NCBI GenBank assembly: GCA_009760855.2 | Contig: WPIO01000062.1 | Coordinates: 1-64,000 of the forward strand | Source of the DNA: Cristatella mucedo | Taxonomy: Eukaryota > Bryozoa > Phylactolaemata > Cristatellidae | Direction: 5' to 3' | DNA length: 64,000 bases | Part shown: piece by piece, positions 24,517 through 36,800 of the stretch | Layout: the number at the start of each line of letters is the position of its first letter | How positions within the stretch are numbered: the first letter of the stretch is position 1 | Made by a program: the position numbers and the translations under genes | The notes under the pieces: generated by a model | Database searches by the model: none | What the model was told of the DNA's origin: nothing | Seen by the model: the letters and a program-made list of their open reading frames with translations, nothing else

Positions 24517-25802
24517 CTTGTGTGTTCATTGTCGTTGGCGTGGGTGTGTGAGTATGTGTTTTTTAATCGATGCCATGCAAGAACTTATGCAAATTCCTAC
24601 ACTCTATGCTTCGCGTTGAAATATGCAATCGAAGCTTAGGTAAAGCTCTTATAGCTGAAAGCAGTGACTGGGCCTTGCGAGACTTTGTTTGCCATGTTGA
24701 CATGGGTTGGCTTTGCTGCTAACTCGGGTCTGATAGTAAATTCTACTACTAACAGTCTGATTTTTGTCACGGAAGCTCAGTGGCCTGGTAAGCGGCAGAG
24801 TGGTCGCAGTACAGCTGGGTTTGGTGGGAACTAGCTTTTGACCCCATGAACTCGGCTACATGTATTTAAGGTAGTGTGGACAGTGGCTGCTCTCTGGATG
24901 GGATATCATGCACAGTATTAGAGGATTGATATCTTCCTTATCGTATATCGTGCTGGTAGGTCTGCCTGCTCATACAACCGTAAAAAGGGCGTCATGAAGT
25001 TGCTAGGAATTCTTTGAGTTTGGCGAGGACTACCAACCAACAAAGTAACTACTGCATAATGGAAAATGGTTCCAAACTGCCTATATGCCTTCTTTTACAT
25101 ACAGATTCCTGATTTCATCGTTTTTTTTCACACTCTCGTTAGCCACCAGCCTTCCACCCCTATGCATACAGACCTGCCATCTTCTGGAGCGAGTAGCTAG
25201 TCACGAAGATGCAAGACGTTAAGATCCAGATATTATATTGACAGATGAGGCTGAGGACAGGAAGTCATATTTCTCATACCAGAAATACTTATAAAATCTT
25301 ATCAGAGACTATAGCATTGCCAAGCCCATTTTCGAGCTTGTCACCCATTGGATCAAGGAGTGCAACATGGCTGGCAAAGTGCGAAATTTACCTACCCGAA
25401 AAATTTTCATCAACATTTCTATACATTTTTATGTGAACACGCTTTTCTATAATAGATATGATACCCGTTACACAGCATTCTGTTAAAATAGGATAATGAT
25501 TCTCAGTAACTTCCAGAATAATCCGCTTGCGTTTAATTGCAGCCATATCTATTTTACTGCAATGTAGGCCAGGAAACGGCAGTTTGAAAACTTCTTTTTG
25601 GGAATTCTGACTGATTAAGGCAAAATAAAAGGCAGAATCCCTTGCTTGGCATGGAAAGTCCACCTTTAGAGCTGAATTCCGTAAGGGCTCTGATGTTGCG
25701 CACTGCAGACTTAGTCCGCCGAAAACTATTGATGATTACCGTTTCACTAGCGACAACTCTTAAAGAACAAAAAGCACGTTCATAAATTAATAAATTAGCT
25801 AA

Positions 25803-25895
25803 GGAGGAGTGGGAGAGAGAGAGAGGGGGGAGAGGGAAGGAGACAGGGTTAGAAACGGAGACAGAGAGTGAGAGAGAGAGAGAGTGAGAGAGATG
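25803..25895. repeat. GA-rich simple repeat
   Basis: A purine tract of GAGAGAG, GGGGGG and GAGTGAGAG blocks. A short (GA)n also occurs at 26290-26304. Confidence 0.85.
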
Positions 25896-26659
25896 CAAGC
25901 TATGATATAAGCTGCACCAAGCACGCTCTGGTACAGAAACAATGAATTGAAGACGCCGAGGGGCGCTCCAACACTAGCGTGTTTAGTCAACGCTTGCAGG
26001 GTAACACAGCACAGCCGCTCTCCCCTCCGTGCTGTTCTCTCAAGGCGGTGACTCACCCTCATGAAAACATTAACTCATTTTACCATAAACCCGTATAACT
26101 CATAGACAAATAAAACTGTTGACCCACAAAAAAACACAAAACTACGTACCTGTGATCTCAAAATCAGAAATCTCAGCGGTAACACTTACGATCATAGCAC
26201 CATGCTGCATCCACACACGGTTAAAGCACTCTTACTGCATAACAGCACTGTCACAGACCAGCAGCATGACCGTCGTTTAAAAAAGTCACAAGAGAGAGAG
26301 AGAGCTTTGTGCGAACCTGACGCGAGTGGGCTAGGTATTCGTCCCGTTGGAATGCAGTGTCTTTGCCGTGGGCGGAGAAGGGAGTGTGGCAGGTGAGGTG
26401 CTTCTAATAGCGTGTATACGCCGAAATAAGTCCTACGACACTTCTTGTCGAATCGACGTTCCTAGTTGCGGCTGCCGTTTGTAAGCGAGACCTGAACCGA
26501 GTGCGAGGCTAAGCGGGTGTCGGGTTGCTTGCCGCCGCAGTGCGCCTCGATGTACGGTGTTTACGTAAGAGTGGGCCAGGGCGCCAAATTGCACGTTACT
26601 ACTTCGCGCAGGGTTTTCGCGAAAATCACCACTAACTCTTTTATTAAAAGAATGAAATG

Positions 26660-26770
26660 ATAACGTAACATGGTGTAATGTATCCCCGTCTGCCACTCCA
26701 CAAAGCCACAAAGACTATGTTTGTGTTACTCAAGAGAGTTTTGTATGGCGCACTCACAGCCTAAGAGGCC
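26660..26770 (+). repeat. Interspersed repeat, family 3 (unclassified)
   Basis: Contains CACTCCACAAAGCCACAAAG, followed by a GTGTTACTCAAGAG segment. The same order of motifs recurs at 54425-54545 (plus), 49255-49370 (minus) and, shorter, at 43897-43937 (minus). I do not recognise the family. No terminal repeats or tail are evident. Confidence 0.55.
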
Positions 26771-28494
26771 TTTGGTAAGCATTCGGTAGCCAATAGACTT
26801 CATCTCACGCAACAACGAAAAAGTGGGAAGTATAGAAGAGTCGGGAGAGCAGTTGAGGTAGTGAGTAGCATGGAAGTATCAGCTCAGGACCGCTGGAAAG
26901 GATGTGCCATATAGTCAGTAGCTGGAGAGTAGCTGTCGTTACGTAAGAATTGTGGAAGCGAGTTACACAGCCTACGACCTGCATAGTTAAAGCATCTGTC
27001 GCCTACGGTCCCGTGTGGTTTTGTGTCACCTGTCAGCTCACACTTAATGCTGTGTTGTCGTACTCTATTGAACCTGAAATACAGTAGCGTAATCGTTGAT
27101 TAATAACTCACCAGTCGGTTACTTTGATGGAAACGCTATAAAGGTGTAGGGTCCCTAGGCGGCGGCGGAGATGCACGGCCGTGAGGACTGCGGCCGCTTG
27201 GGACCATGCTACGAGCGAGTAGCGAAGCTTTGGCTGGCGACGGGTTGCCGACGGAGCGTCCCACTTGATATCGCAGGAGGGAGACGACTCCTCAGTTCGC
27301 TTGCGTCCGAATTAGAGTGAGGCTAAAATTCGAATCAGCCTCCCCGAAAGCGGCTTTCTCGTTGGTCCCGCTATCCGGACAGCAGATGCGCATGTACTTC
27401 GCCTAGGTATTATATAGCATGCAAAACCAGCAGCTTCACTACCCGATCAAATATTACGCTGACTTTATCAGCAATCGCAATTTCCGCCTAGCTGCTCTTG
27501 CCGTTAGAGAACTGGAAGCGCGCTCCATCGCAACTCAACGGACTTGTTTAATATAGCGACACGGTCATCGGAAAATGCATAGAGCGCTAAAGCACTTTGT
27601 AAAAGCAGCACAATTCGTTTAGCACCGTGCCTTCCGCGTGCATGTACGTTTGCGGACGCTGGCGCGCACGCACGAGTGAGTGAGTGCAAACAAGTCCAGT
27701 GGCCTTGCAGCTCGGCTGTGAAGCGGCTAGCCTAATCTTTACGAGACTGCCAGGTAAGCTACCATTTGAGCTTTTCATTTGGGTTCGCTGCTGAAATATA
27801 TGACGACCGTTGCGTCTCGCTGCAACGGAGCAGAAAACAGCTAAAACTTTAAAATTATACGAGCCCACATTAGCATTCAATATGGCATCTTACTATCACG
27901 TATAAAGGAAAACGGTGGAGAATGTGTATCGATTATCTCCGTTATGAATGACTAATGAAAGCGGTGCTTGGCGCCAGAACGAAGCTGGCAATTATCTTAG
28001 GTATATAGCTGCATGATTACTTTGGCTGGTTGGAAAGTAGCCTTCTATTTGGGCTCACGTCAGGTATACATCTTCAGGCTTCGCGCGGCGGGCTAGATTT
28101 TTGTTTTTTATTTGCTTTGCGAACCACAGCCGAACCAAAGAAAGGAAGCCATTTAAAAGAATTGGTCTAAATATGAATAGTAGGAAACTTGAACCCTTTA
28201 GTTTCCTAGTGAAAATAGCGCGATCACGCGGGCTTAAGAATCCATTGCAACTCAATACCGCCAAAGGAACAGCGTTGGCACTCGCGAGACTGCCATATCA
28301 GACGAGAAATATCATTTCCCCACACTTTTTCTTATCGAGTGTGTATTGTGCGAAACAGTTTACTACACATTTTCAGCCTTTTTGGAAGTTTATGTCTACG
28401 TACATACAATGCTTATTTGCAGTATACAACTTCGCAGTCATAAAGATTGTGTAATTGTTTTGATGAAGAGTTCTCCCGGCCCGGCTCTGTAGAT

Positions 28495-28682
28495 TAGCGG
28501 TTCTCAACCTGTGGCTTGCGACCCTTTTGGGGGTCGAACGACCCTTGCGTAGGGATTGCCTTAGACCATCGGAAAAACACTCATGTCCACATTTTGCACG
28601 CAATAATTTAAGGTCGTGGGTCGCCACAACATGAGGGACTGCATTAAAAGGTCACGTCATTAGGAAGGGTTGAGAACCACTA
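28495..28682 (+). mobile_element. SPIN-like non-autonomous hAT element (188 bp)
   Basis: The ends are inverted repeats: TAGCGGTTCTCAACC at the left and GGTTGAGAACCACTA at the right (14 of 15 pair). Flanks give an 8-bp target-site duplication with two mismatches (CTGTAGAT at 28487-28494, CTGTAGCG at 28683-28690), as expected for hAT elements. The interior has the blocks GGGGGTCGAACGACCCTT, TTAGACCATCGGAAAA and CACAACATGAGG, which I recall from SPIN (Space Invader) elements of vertebrates and a few invertebrates. No transposase is present. This is an internally deleted MITE-like copy, moderately decayed. Confidence 0.8.
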
Positions 28683-28690
28683 CTGTAGCG

Positions 28691-30229
28691 CTTTCAGCTC
28701 ACTAGAGTAGTCGACAGGCTTTATCATTCAAAGCAAATAAAAGATAGTCAGCCTAGCGGAGTCAGCACCATAAGAGGAAGTAGCTTAGAAGTAGCAGCAA
28801 GAAGGTCAGGAGGAAGAGAAGCGCTGGAGTAGGCAGCAAGAGGGAAGTCGTTCCACGAGAATTGTAAGATTCGTGGTCTACAGTTTGCAGAGGTAAAGCT
28901 CTGTAGGCAGACTACTATTTGAATGAAAACGGTCGACAAGTTTATTGACGCGGACGGCAATTAGGAGGCTGAAACTGACTCAGCAGTTTAGCTTAGTAAA
29001 ATTGAGCTCAGCTCGTGATGGGAAGTTCGGGTCAGTATGAATCTCGGTCTGCATATGCTGATCACATTGCGGTCGCGAACCCGGTGCTTCGAAGCTCAAT
29101 TTTGAGTGAATGTGCAGCCTTATTATAAAGTACCCGCCAAAATGCCAGCCATTTCGCCGGCATTCATTTCTACTGCAAAAGGGCTGCAAAGAAGCCGGCC
29201 ACTACCATAATCCACGCTAATAGTCCACTATTTCCCAGAAGTCAACTGAACGAATCTTCAAACTTGTGTTGCACAGTATGTTGTTTGCATATTACACTAC
29301 GCTATTGTTCAGAGTGAGCCCACAAAATTTAGCGCCATTGTACGAGCGATCTCTTGTGCTATAAACTGCAATCAACTGAGGTGAATTGCGGTCTTAGCCC
29401 GGGAAGCTTCAGCCTATTGTAGTTGATTGCATAAAAACTCTTGCTCGAAACTTTGTGGGTACACTTAAATGAGAACGGAATGTAATGTGGATGCAATCCA
29501 TACTGGAGATTCACTCGGCCATTCTCTCGTGGATTTTGCGATAGATTAAATTGGGTTACAGTAGTGGCCAGGGTCTTTGCTTGCCATTTGCAAGAGAACA
29601 TGCCAGCGAAAGGGCATGCATTTTGCTGGGTATATTACACTGAATGGGTATTGTAATGTTCCATCGAAATTTGAGATTCCCGCCAACGATCCCTCGTGGA
29701 TTCTTTGCTCGATGTGATTGGAAGGCCGTGGATTGCAGCAGTGGATTCATTTCACTAGTTACTGGCTTTAGGTTCACGGGAACTGGAAGCGCCATCTGCA
29801 AAGGAGCTTAGGTTGGTTGGAAGAACACCTAAACCAGCAGGGAAGAAAAGCAGGTAGCTGGACAAGCCTGCGGAGCAAGTCCCTCATTTAGGTAAGCCCT
29901 CGAGAAGAAGAACTGGGGTACCTACATTCGGGTGAAAGGACCTTAAATTACTTGGCAGGGAGAACCCAGATTACAGAGACGTGTCGTATTGAGGGAGTTT
30001 CGACGTTTAATACAGACAAGCCCAGCTGCTGACTTACATACCACCTGGACGCATCTCATTGATTTAGGCAGGAATACCTCAATAAAGAGATACAGAGAGA
30101 CAGACAGTAAAAAAAGCCGAAACTTGATGCCATGGATGCATGGTTCAATTTAACTACGATAACTTTTTCTGAGCACGCCAGACGTTTTGCAACATTGCAT
30201 GTCTGAAAGTGAGTAGCTTTCGCTGATGA
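28691..30229. other. No gene or repeat recognised
   Basis: Intergenic sequence between the hAT element and the first LINE. Open frames are short and unrecognised, and no tandem or inverted structure stood out. Confidence 0.4.
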
Positions 30230-31007
30230 ATTAATAATAATATACTGTATTTGTATATCAACCTCCGAGAACTGAGCCTCTTTCAACACACTTCACATTT
30301 GCAAGCTTGTCAGTACGACTAGAAATAGCATGCAAATTGTCAGCACACTTAAGTACATGAAAGACCACTCCAACGGACCCAGCAAATGGTGTTCGAAACC
30401 GGTGCATTTGCGGCTTCTGTTTTAATTTCAAGTCAGTAGATGTTGTGACGTCGTGACGTCGTTTGGGTGTGAGCTCTAGGCTTTGGGGGTGTACGTATTG
30501 GAGGCACGGTCTCCAAAGGATTTGAGGTTGGTTCGAGATGTGAAAGAGGTATTCAACTTGTGTGAGAATAGTGAATGGTAGGATGCATAGCACGATCGTG
30601 GAGTAGTTCTGATAAGTGGGTAAGAAAATGAAGAGATCTTACAATATCCTTAGATAAAACCTTAAAAAAGTCGAGGCACTGCTTAATGGGAGCTAGTGCA
30701 GGTAGGTGAGAAGTGGCTTAATGTAGCAAGCGTGACAACCCACGACGGACTGGCTGAGGCTGCAGAGCTTTGCACCAGCTCTTAAGCGTTTTTTGGGCTG
30801 GTAGCAGGACATTAATTGAGTGAGTTGCGGAAATCTACAAGAGATATAACGATTGCGGAGACCGGCTTGGATGTGATATCCCCGGGTGGGCAGGCCCAAA
30901 TCTTTTTTCAATGAGACGTAGCTGCAAGAAGTAGGACGGACGACGAGGCGGACTTGACTGTGGAGCCGAACCCGTGGTCAACTGGAAGGGCATTTAAAAA
31001 AGCTGTG

Positions 31008-31170
31008 GTGGCTCACTAGGTAAGGCAGTGCCGTTTCAAGACCTCGATCCCGTGGTTGTGGGTTCGAATCCGGTGGTGGGCGGTCCTTAATCACCACTGC
31101 AAGCAGTGATGATAGCCGTAAAGGCTCTTCTGTCGCTATACAGAAGAGGCTATTAAATCAGCTAGTATTT
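31008..31170 (+). mobile_element. tRNA-derived SINE, family 2
   Basis: A-box-like TGGCTCACTAGGTAAGG, a perfect B box GGTTCGAATCC, a body with CACCACTGCAAGCAGTG, and the tail GTTAAATCAGCTAGTATT-like sequence. It is inserted in the LINE at about 30995. Too long and unpaired to be a tRNA gene. Confidence 0.85.
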
Positions 31171-31760
31171 TTATTAATTCTTTTAGAAAAGGACAACCGG
31201 ATGTCGTGCAGATAGATGCTACAGGAGATACGCTGGCCAAGCCCAATTTGAAGGAGAAATTCCGAGTCGCAATAGGTTTGCCCATACCCGCAAGTTGATT
31301 TTATCGTCATTAAGTCATTAAGTTTAGAAAGTGTGTTGCTATCCAAGGGCGAATGTGAGCAATGCAACGAGCAAGGGAATTGAAAGTTTGACAGGCTGGA
31401 ACGCTGGGGGAGATCAAAGCATGGATACTATTGTGTATCGTCTGCACAGAAATGAAACCAATATTTACGCTTGGCGATTACATCAGCAAGCTAGAGAGAG
31501 AGTATAAATTGAGAAAAGAAGTGGATCGGTCACAGAGCCCTGGGGACCCCGCCCCCTATTCGCACATCTTAGAAAAACCCTCTGATGACGTAATGGCTCA
31601 CTAGGTAAGGTGGCTGCTTTTCACGACCTCGGCACCGAGGTCGTGGGTTCGAATCCTGAGGTGGGCGATCCTTTATCGCCACTGCGAGTGGTGGTGATAG
31701 CCGTTAAGGCTCTTCTGTTGCTATACGAAAGAGGCTGTTAAATCAGCTAGTATTTATTTA
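31040..31760 (+). repeat. SINE-LINE-SINE segment, copy 1 of a near-identical direct duplication
   Basis: From within the first SINE, through about 410 bp of LINE, to the end of the second SINE, this matches 37798-38515 with about a dozen differences over the ~570 bases I aligned. Here the segment is in its native context, inside a continuous LINE. Confidence 0.85.
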
Positions 31761-31770
31761 TTTATTTATA
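31591..31770 (+). mobile_element. tRNA-derived SINE, family 2, with (ATTT)n tail
   Basis: Same structure as the copy at 31008, ending in AGCTAGTATTTATTTATTT. It splits the LINE between its PQGSVLGP-like region and the preceding domain. Confidence 0.85.
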
Positions 31771-32002
31771 TTATGACTGCTGCCCGTTGACATCAATGCT
31801 CAGGAGTCTCCAACCGTGATAAGATTTAAACCAATGCAGTGCAGTGGCAGTGATGCTCCGATGAGACGAGGGGCGTTGAAGAACTTGGTGATCAGTAGTA
31901 CCAAATGATGCCGAAAAAATTAAACGTAACAAGCAGAGACTCGACCGAAGTTTGCATTTATGAGGTCGCTCACAACCTAAGCAATGCTGACTCAGTGACG
32001 TG

Positions 32003-32742
32003 ATAATAATACATTCGTATAGCACCCTCGGAGAACTTGATACCTCTCTAGGTACATTACATATGCAGTAAAGGATGTGTTAGCAAATGAGTAGTGGTAG
32101 CATGCTGAATGACAACAAGCATAAACTGGTTAGGTTACATGCACATTGTCAACATGTAAAAACGGTTATTGTTAGCAGACACAGTGTCAGCAGGCATGAG
32201 CAAGCAAAGGAGGAATCACGAGGACCCACTAAATGTCTTAATGAGCAAGTGCATGTTAAGCTTATAAATGTCGTCATGTCAGGGAATGTTATGAAGTCGG
32301 TCAGGAGTAAGCTCTAGACTTGGGGATCATACAAACTAAAGGCACGGTCTCCAAACGACTTGAGGTTCGTACGAGGTATAGCTAAATGATTTAAGTCGGA
32401 AAATTGAGTGGTACGATGCCTAATCTGGTGGAGTAGTTATGATGGGATGGCTGAAGTAGGAGAATGAAAGGTCCTAAAAATAAGTGACAGAACCTTGAAG
32501 TCGATGCTTGATTGGGAGGTAGTGCATGTCGTCGAGAAGTGGAGTGATGCTGCAACTGCGATGCTCACGACAGACAAGCCTAGCTGAAGAGTTTTGCACC
32601 AACTGTTAAGTGCCTGATTGCACAGGCCGGTAGACAAGCAAGCAGTAAGTTACAGAAGTGGATAGTATGTCACATATGCATAGACCAATTTGGATATAGT
32701 ATACCTGTCTAAGCAAGCCTGAACTTTAGAAATTGTATGTAG
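32003..32742 (-). mobile_element. LINE 3' fragment nested in the LINE at 30230-33150
   Basis: A new LINE 3' end begins here (ATAATAATACATTCG, then the AGCACCCTCGGAGAAC block). LINE sequence then continues to about 32742, where the outer LINE resumes at GCTCTAAAACCTGACTAG, the part that follows directly in another copy near 39670. Confidence 0.65.
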
Positions 32743-33150
32743 CTGATTAGCTCTAAAACCTGACTAGAACTTGCTAGGTTTGAAGTTTTGATATAAGAAT
32801 TCAGCTGGTATGCCACTACTCGCTCCATTGTCTTTGATACAAACGGCATTAGAGAGACTGAGGAAGTTGCTCCGGTTCCACTGGTATAGTATTGCTTTTT
32901 TAATAAGTGGTCAACAAAAATCTTTTTGAAAGGTGCAAAGACAAGACCTGAGGCTAAGGACAAATGTATTATGTTGGCTGGGCATGGCAGCAGCAGATAC
33001 ATGCAACGTAGAAGTGGAACACCGGGTATAGAGTCTAGAGGGCTGATAGTGTTTTTAGACTGGGAAATGAATTTCAAGATGAGGTCACCAGTGACAGGCT
33101 TGAATGCAAAAGAGAACTTTACTTCAAAGTTCAAACCTGGATAGTCGATT

Positions 33151-33864
33151 CGAACGAACTAGTCGATGGATTTGAGGTTCAGACGCCACCATGTTGCCAC
33201 TGCACCAGATATCTTAATTCAAAATTCTAATGCTGATTTCCGAAGACCTGTTTGCAATTTTGCTTAGTGACTGCCACAATAAAGAAGCAACACCGCTTAG
33301 CATTGTCTGGTCTCAATGTTTTAAAGTAATGCAAGCAGGCTGGTGCAAAAGTAAAACCAGACAAGTCGGGATGCTTCTCCGAAAAATGCACCGTTTCAGC
33401 AAAGTTGCAAACCGAGCTGGAAAAATAAACTTAGCAAGAGTTTTGCGAGCACTTCGTTGTCCATCATGAAATCGCACAACTTGGCAGGCAGGTCAAGCAG
33501 ACCACAAGTCAACGCTCTGCCTTAATGATCGGCAACCGCTAATAGTCACATCGACAAGCCGTCCAAATATGCTAGGCATCGCGTACCGATTGCCAACCGG
33601 ACCTGCCAGCAGAAGCAGCATTTGAATCTCTGCTCTGCCTGCTGGGATGCAGAGGATGCTCCGATTTCTTCTGCTACACATGCAATCGCCCGGTACCTGC
33701 TGCCCAGCAGTGGCAGCCCAGCTGCAGCTGTCACGTCTGCCTGACCTCGCGAAGCAGGAAAAGCCACACAAACAAGAGGCCGCGGATGGATCGTCATCAC
33801 CACTCATCGCGACGGCTGCCATGTCACAGGATGGGACGTCATGCTTTTGCAAGCCTGCGCCTTG
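33151..33864. other. Downstream flank of the folate-receptor gene
   Basis: Probably the 3' untranslated region and flank of the minus-strand gene. I found no canonical AATAAA on the minus strand here. Confidence 0.3.
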
Positions 33865-36800
33865 CTAATGCATGCCGCCAGGAAGCATGCTGGTAAGCGT
33901 GGTGGCCACTGATGCCAGACACAGCAGCAGCAAGGAGGCAGCAGGCGAACATGGACTCATCCCACCCGAAGAGGTCTGCCCGGCGACGAGCTCTTTGGCC
34001 CTAGCCAGGGCAACCTTTGCATTGGGGTTGCTGCGAGCATCGAACCAGAGCTTCATGCACGGCTGGCTGTCGCTGACGACCTTGTACGAGCCGTCCCAGA
34101 CGTGCTCGCAGAAGCTCGTGGCATTGCCGAAGACAGCCTTGAATGTACGGCACTTAGCTCCGTTCGGGCACGCCATCCGACCTGGGAAGCACAGCGCCAA
34201 GTGCAAAGGTCTCTTGCATCTGCAGAGTTGAGCGACTCGAAAGGCACACTTTCAGCTCGATGTGGGCGACTGCTGCGGCCGCGAGCGCAAATCGTTGTCC
34301 AAGGCAAAGCTTACCGTTCGACCACTGGAACTGTGCCGACCAGTTGATGACACAGGTAAGGTCGTCTTGACAGTCTCTGAACCACTGTTCACACTCCGAC
34401 TGGCAGAGAGGCACCTGATAGAACCTCTCCTTGCGCCAGGAGCGTGGGCCTTCCTACGAAGAGGTGCAGCCGTCAAGTGAGCACTGCTCACTTGACGGCA
34501 AGCGCCGGTACCAAGCCAGCACCGCCTCAAACAGGCAGCATAGCGCTGCTCTACAGGTAATCTGCGCTCCACACACGCTTTCTGCCTTTTGGCAAAATGA
34601 ACGGCTCAAGCCATCCTCCAGCAGCTGTGGGGCACACGAGTGCAGCAGTGCACCGACAGGAGGCAGCGAGGTCGGCCGTGGCACCAGCAGTGGGGCAGGT
34701 CGGTAAAATCTGCATCATCAGAGGCAGCTCTGAGCAACTTGGCGTTGCTACAGCGTAGGCCGATCGCTGGCAGCTGTGCAAATGCAATGAACAACGGCCT
34801 CAAGGTTCGAACAACTGCCAACGGCTTTGTCATTCCGTAGCATATAATGAAAGGGTAGAGACAAAGCCCATGCTACGACAGCAGCAGGTGGCTGAAAACC
34901 GATGGGCAGGAAAGGCATCAAAAAGTGTTGCAAATTCTTCATAACCAGATAATCTGAGCAGCTGCAGCATGCAGACTTAGGCAGCCCAGTCATCACGTGC
35001 TGTGCTGACGCTGTCGGTGGTGATTGCCACGTGATCAGAGGGTAAATCTCCGCTAAGCTCTAACGGACCATGCGCTGCAAATGCCATACAGCTTCTGATA
35101 GTACTTCTATAGCTTCTACAGTCCAACAGTGCCAGCCAATGCAGCTGAGCTGCCGCTGAGATGGAAGCTGAAGTGAGCCACTCGTGCCAGGAAGGGCTGC
35201 AAGGTTGCACCGGGAACGTCTCTGCACCAGCAAGGCTGCAGCCGGCATTGGTCACACGAGTGCAGCTCGATCACAACAATGCACTGCTCCACACACTTTA
35301 CAAAAGATAAAATAAGCCAGGAAATGATGCGCGATCACCTGCATGGCAGAAGGTCACGACAAGCTCGAAACTAATGTTGTACAGAAAACTTGCTTTACTA
35401 GTCAATTGCATGTGCACGCACACACACATACATGCACCCACTGCAGCATGCATAGGTGCCGTACCACTACTGAAAGCTGCTGCAGACACCAAGACGAACT
35501 TTACAAAGGAGCTGAGATGCACTACATTGCCAATGCAAAGCTAGAGGAGTCAATTGCAAGGACAATGGTAACAATGCAGGAGCAGACAAACAGCAGCTAC
35601 GAGATACACATGGATGCACACATCGATGGGAGGATGGTCACCAAAAAAGGTTGGGCTAAGGTTAAAGCAGAGTCAGTCAACCAAGGGCACCAACCTGACA
35701 TCTTATCGAGAAGGATCGGCCCACAAAAGGCTCAATTCACATAAAAGTTTTTCTAAAGTGACAGACACACAGCAAGCTCTAAGCCTGTAGATAATGAATT
35801 ATTTATCGCCTGGTCTCTGGTGCCATGGCTGCTATGGCAAGCAACACACTTAGACTTTAGGATAACATAGAGCCTACACGATTTACATGGCTGTCAGTGC
35901 AGCTAAATATTTAGCCACCGTGTATTACAGCTTGTATCAAGTAAGAGAAATGTATAAGAGTAAAATGAATGTGAGTAAAATAAATCAGAACAAGATTAAC
36001 AGTAAAAGCTGGACCGCCTAGTTGCATGACCGTAACAAAAAGGGCTTCTTTCATCGACCAAACTTGCTACTGCATCGAATGTTAAAGCATGCAAATGGCT
36101 CGAAAAACAGGGAGTCAAGCTTCATGCCCTAGATGTCTTCATACTTCCCCTGATCAGAAAGCAGTCTTCATACTTCCCCTGGTTTGACCACATTTAAAAA
36201 GAAACTAAATATGCATTTATTCATCACAGCATTAAGTGGGTCCATGTGATTCGTCCTTTATGTGCTTATGTGTGCTGACACAGTATACATGCTGCCACTA
36301 ACCATAGTTGCATGCTGACCCTGTGCATGTCACCCCTAACCATGCTATTCTCGTCGTTATTGAGCATTATTGTGTTGAGCGTTATTGAGCACTAACCATT
36401 CGATCATGCTTCCTTTGCAGCCAATGTAAAAAGTTCTGAGGGCGCTATTGAAATGTATTATTATTATTATACCAAAAGCCTTGACTTCAAAGTCTTCAGC
36501 ATAGCAGCATTATGAATACTGGCACTAACATGAGTCTCTGCTGCTTTGCAGCGACTCACTCGTCAAATTTATTCTGTTGTCAGCTGACATTCAAAACATG
36601 CATGAATGGAGAAAACCAAAAAGTGCTGATCTAATCACCAATGGTTTTCCTGGGATACTTCGTCATAGAAACTCCTTTGCAGGTGAGTTTTCACGAGAAC
36701 CTCACATAATGGGAATATCCTTAACAATCCAGATGTAGGCTACTGCTTTAGGGACGACACATGCACGAGACTGCAGATGCAAGCAGTTGCTCAATCTGCC

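Larger units (their letters stand above)
24770..28486. other. Non-array spacer, no supported gene
   Basis: Right flank of the array. I see no coding exon I can support. A minus-strand open stretch around 25388-25550 (start MAAIKRKRIILEV) is not recognised. Contents noted separately are the GA-rich tract and an interspersed repeat at 26660. CpG-richer stretches occur at 26330-26620 and 27150-27400 (for example GGCGGCGGAG and CTGCGGCCGC). They might be a promoter or first exon of something outside my recognition, but nothing decides it. Confidence 0.4.
30230..33150 (-). mobile_element. CR1/L2-type LINE, decayed, with nested insertions
   Basis: Read on the minus strand, this gives the 5'-side reverse-transcriptase segment around 32745-33134 (PFVSKTMERVVA), the domain around 31870-31960 (a degraded [14 protein letters not shown]-like run), the degraded [13 protein letters not shown] region around 31400-31560, the C-terminal part around 30258-30560, and a 3' end with TTATTATTAAT at 30230. 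The frame is broken in many places. It is split by two family-2 SINEs (31008, 31591) and a second LINE 3' fragment (32003-32742). Confidence 0.8.

Noticed and set aside
25388-25663. Minus-strand frame containing MAAIKRKRIILEV
   Set aside because: The basic start recalls DNA-binding heads of some transposases, but the rest matches nothing I recognise and the frame is short.
31008-31100. tRNA-like A and B boxes as possible tRNA genes (also 31591, 37129, 38352, 57948)
   Set aside because: The arms do not pair as a tRNA, and the same long body and tail recur at many sites, which is the structure of SINEs.
35343-35744. 133-codon plus-strand frame
   Set aside because: Compositional open frame inside the folate-receptor intron; no similarity recognised.
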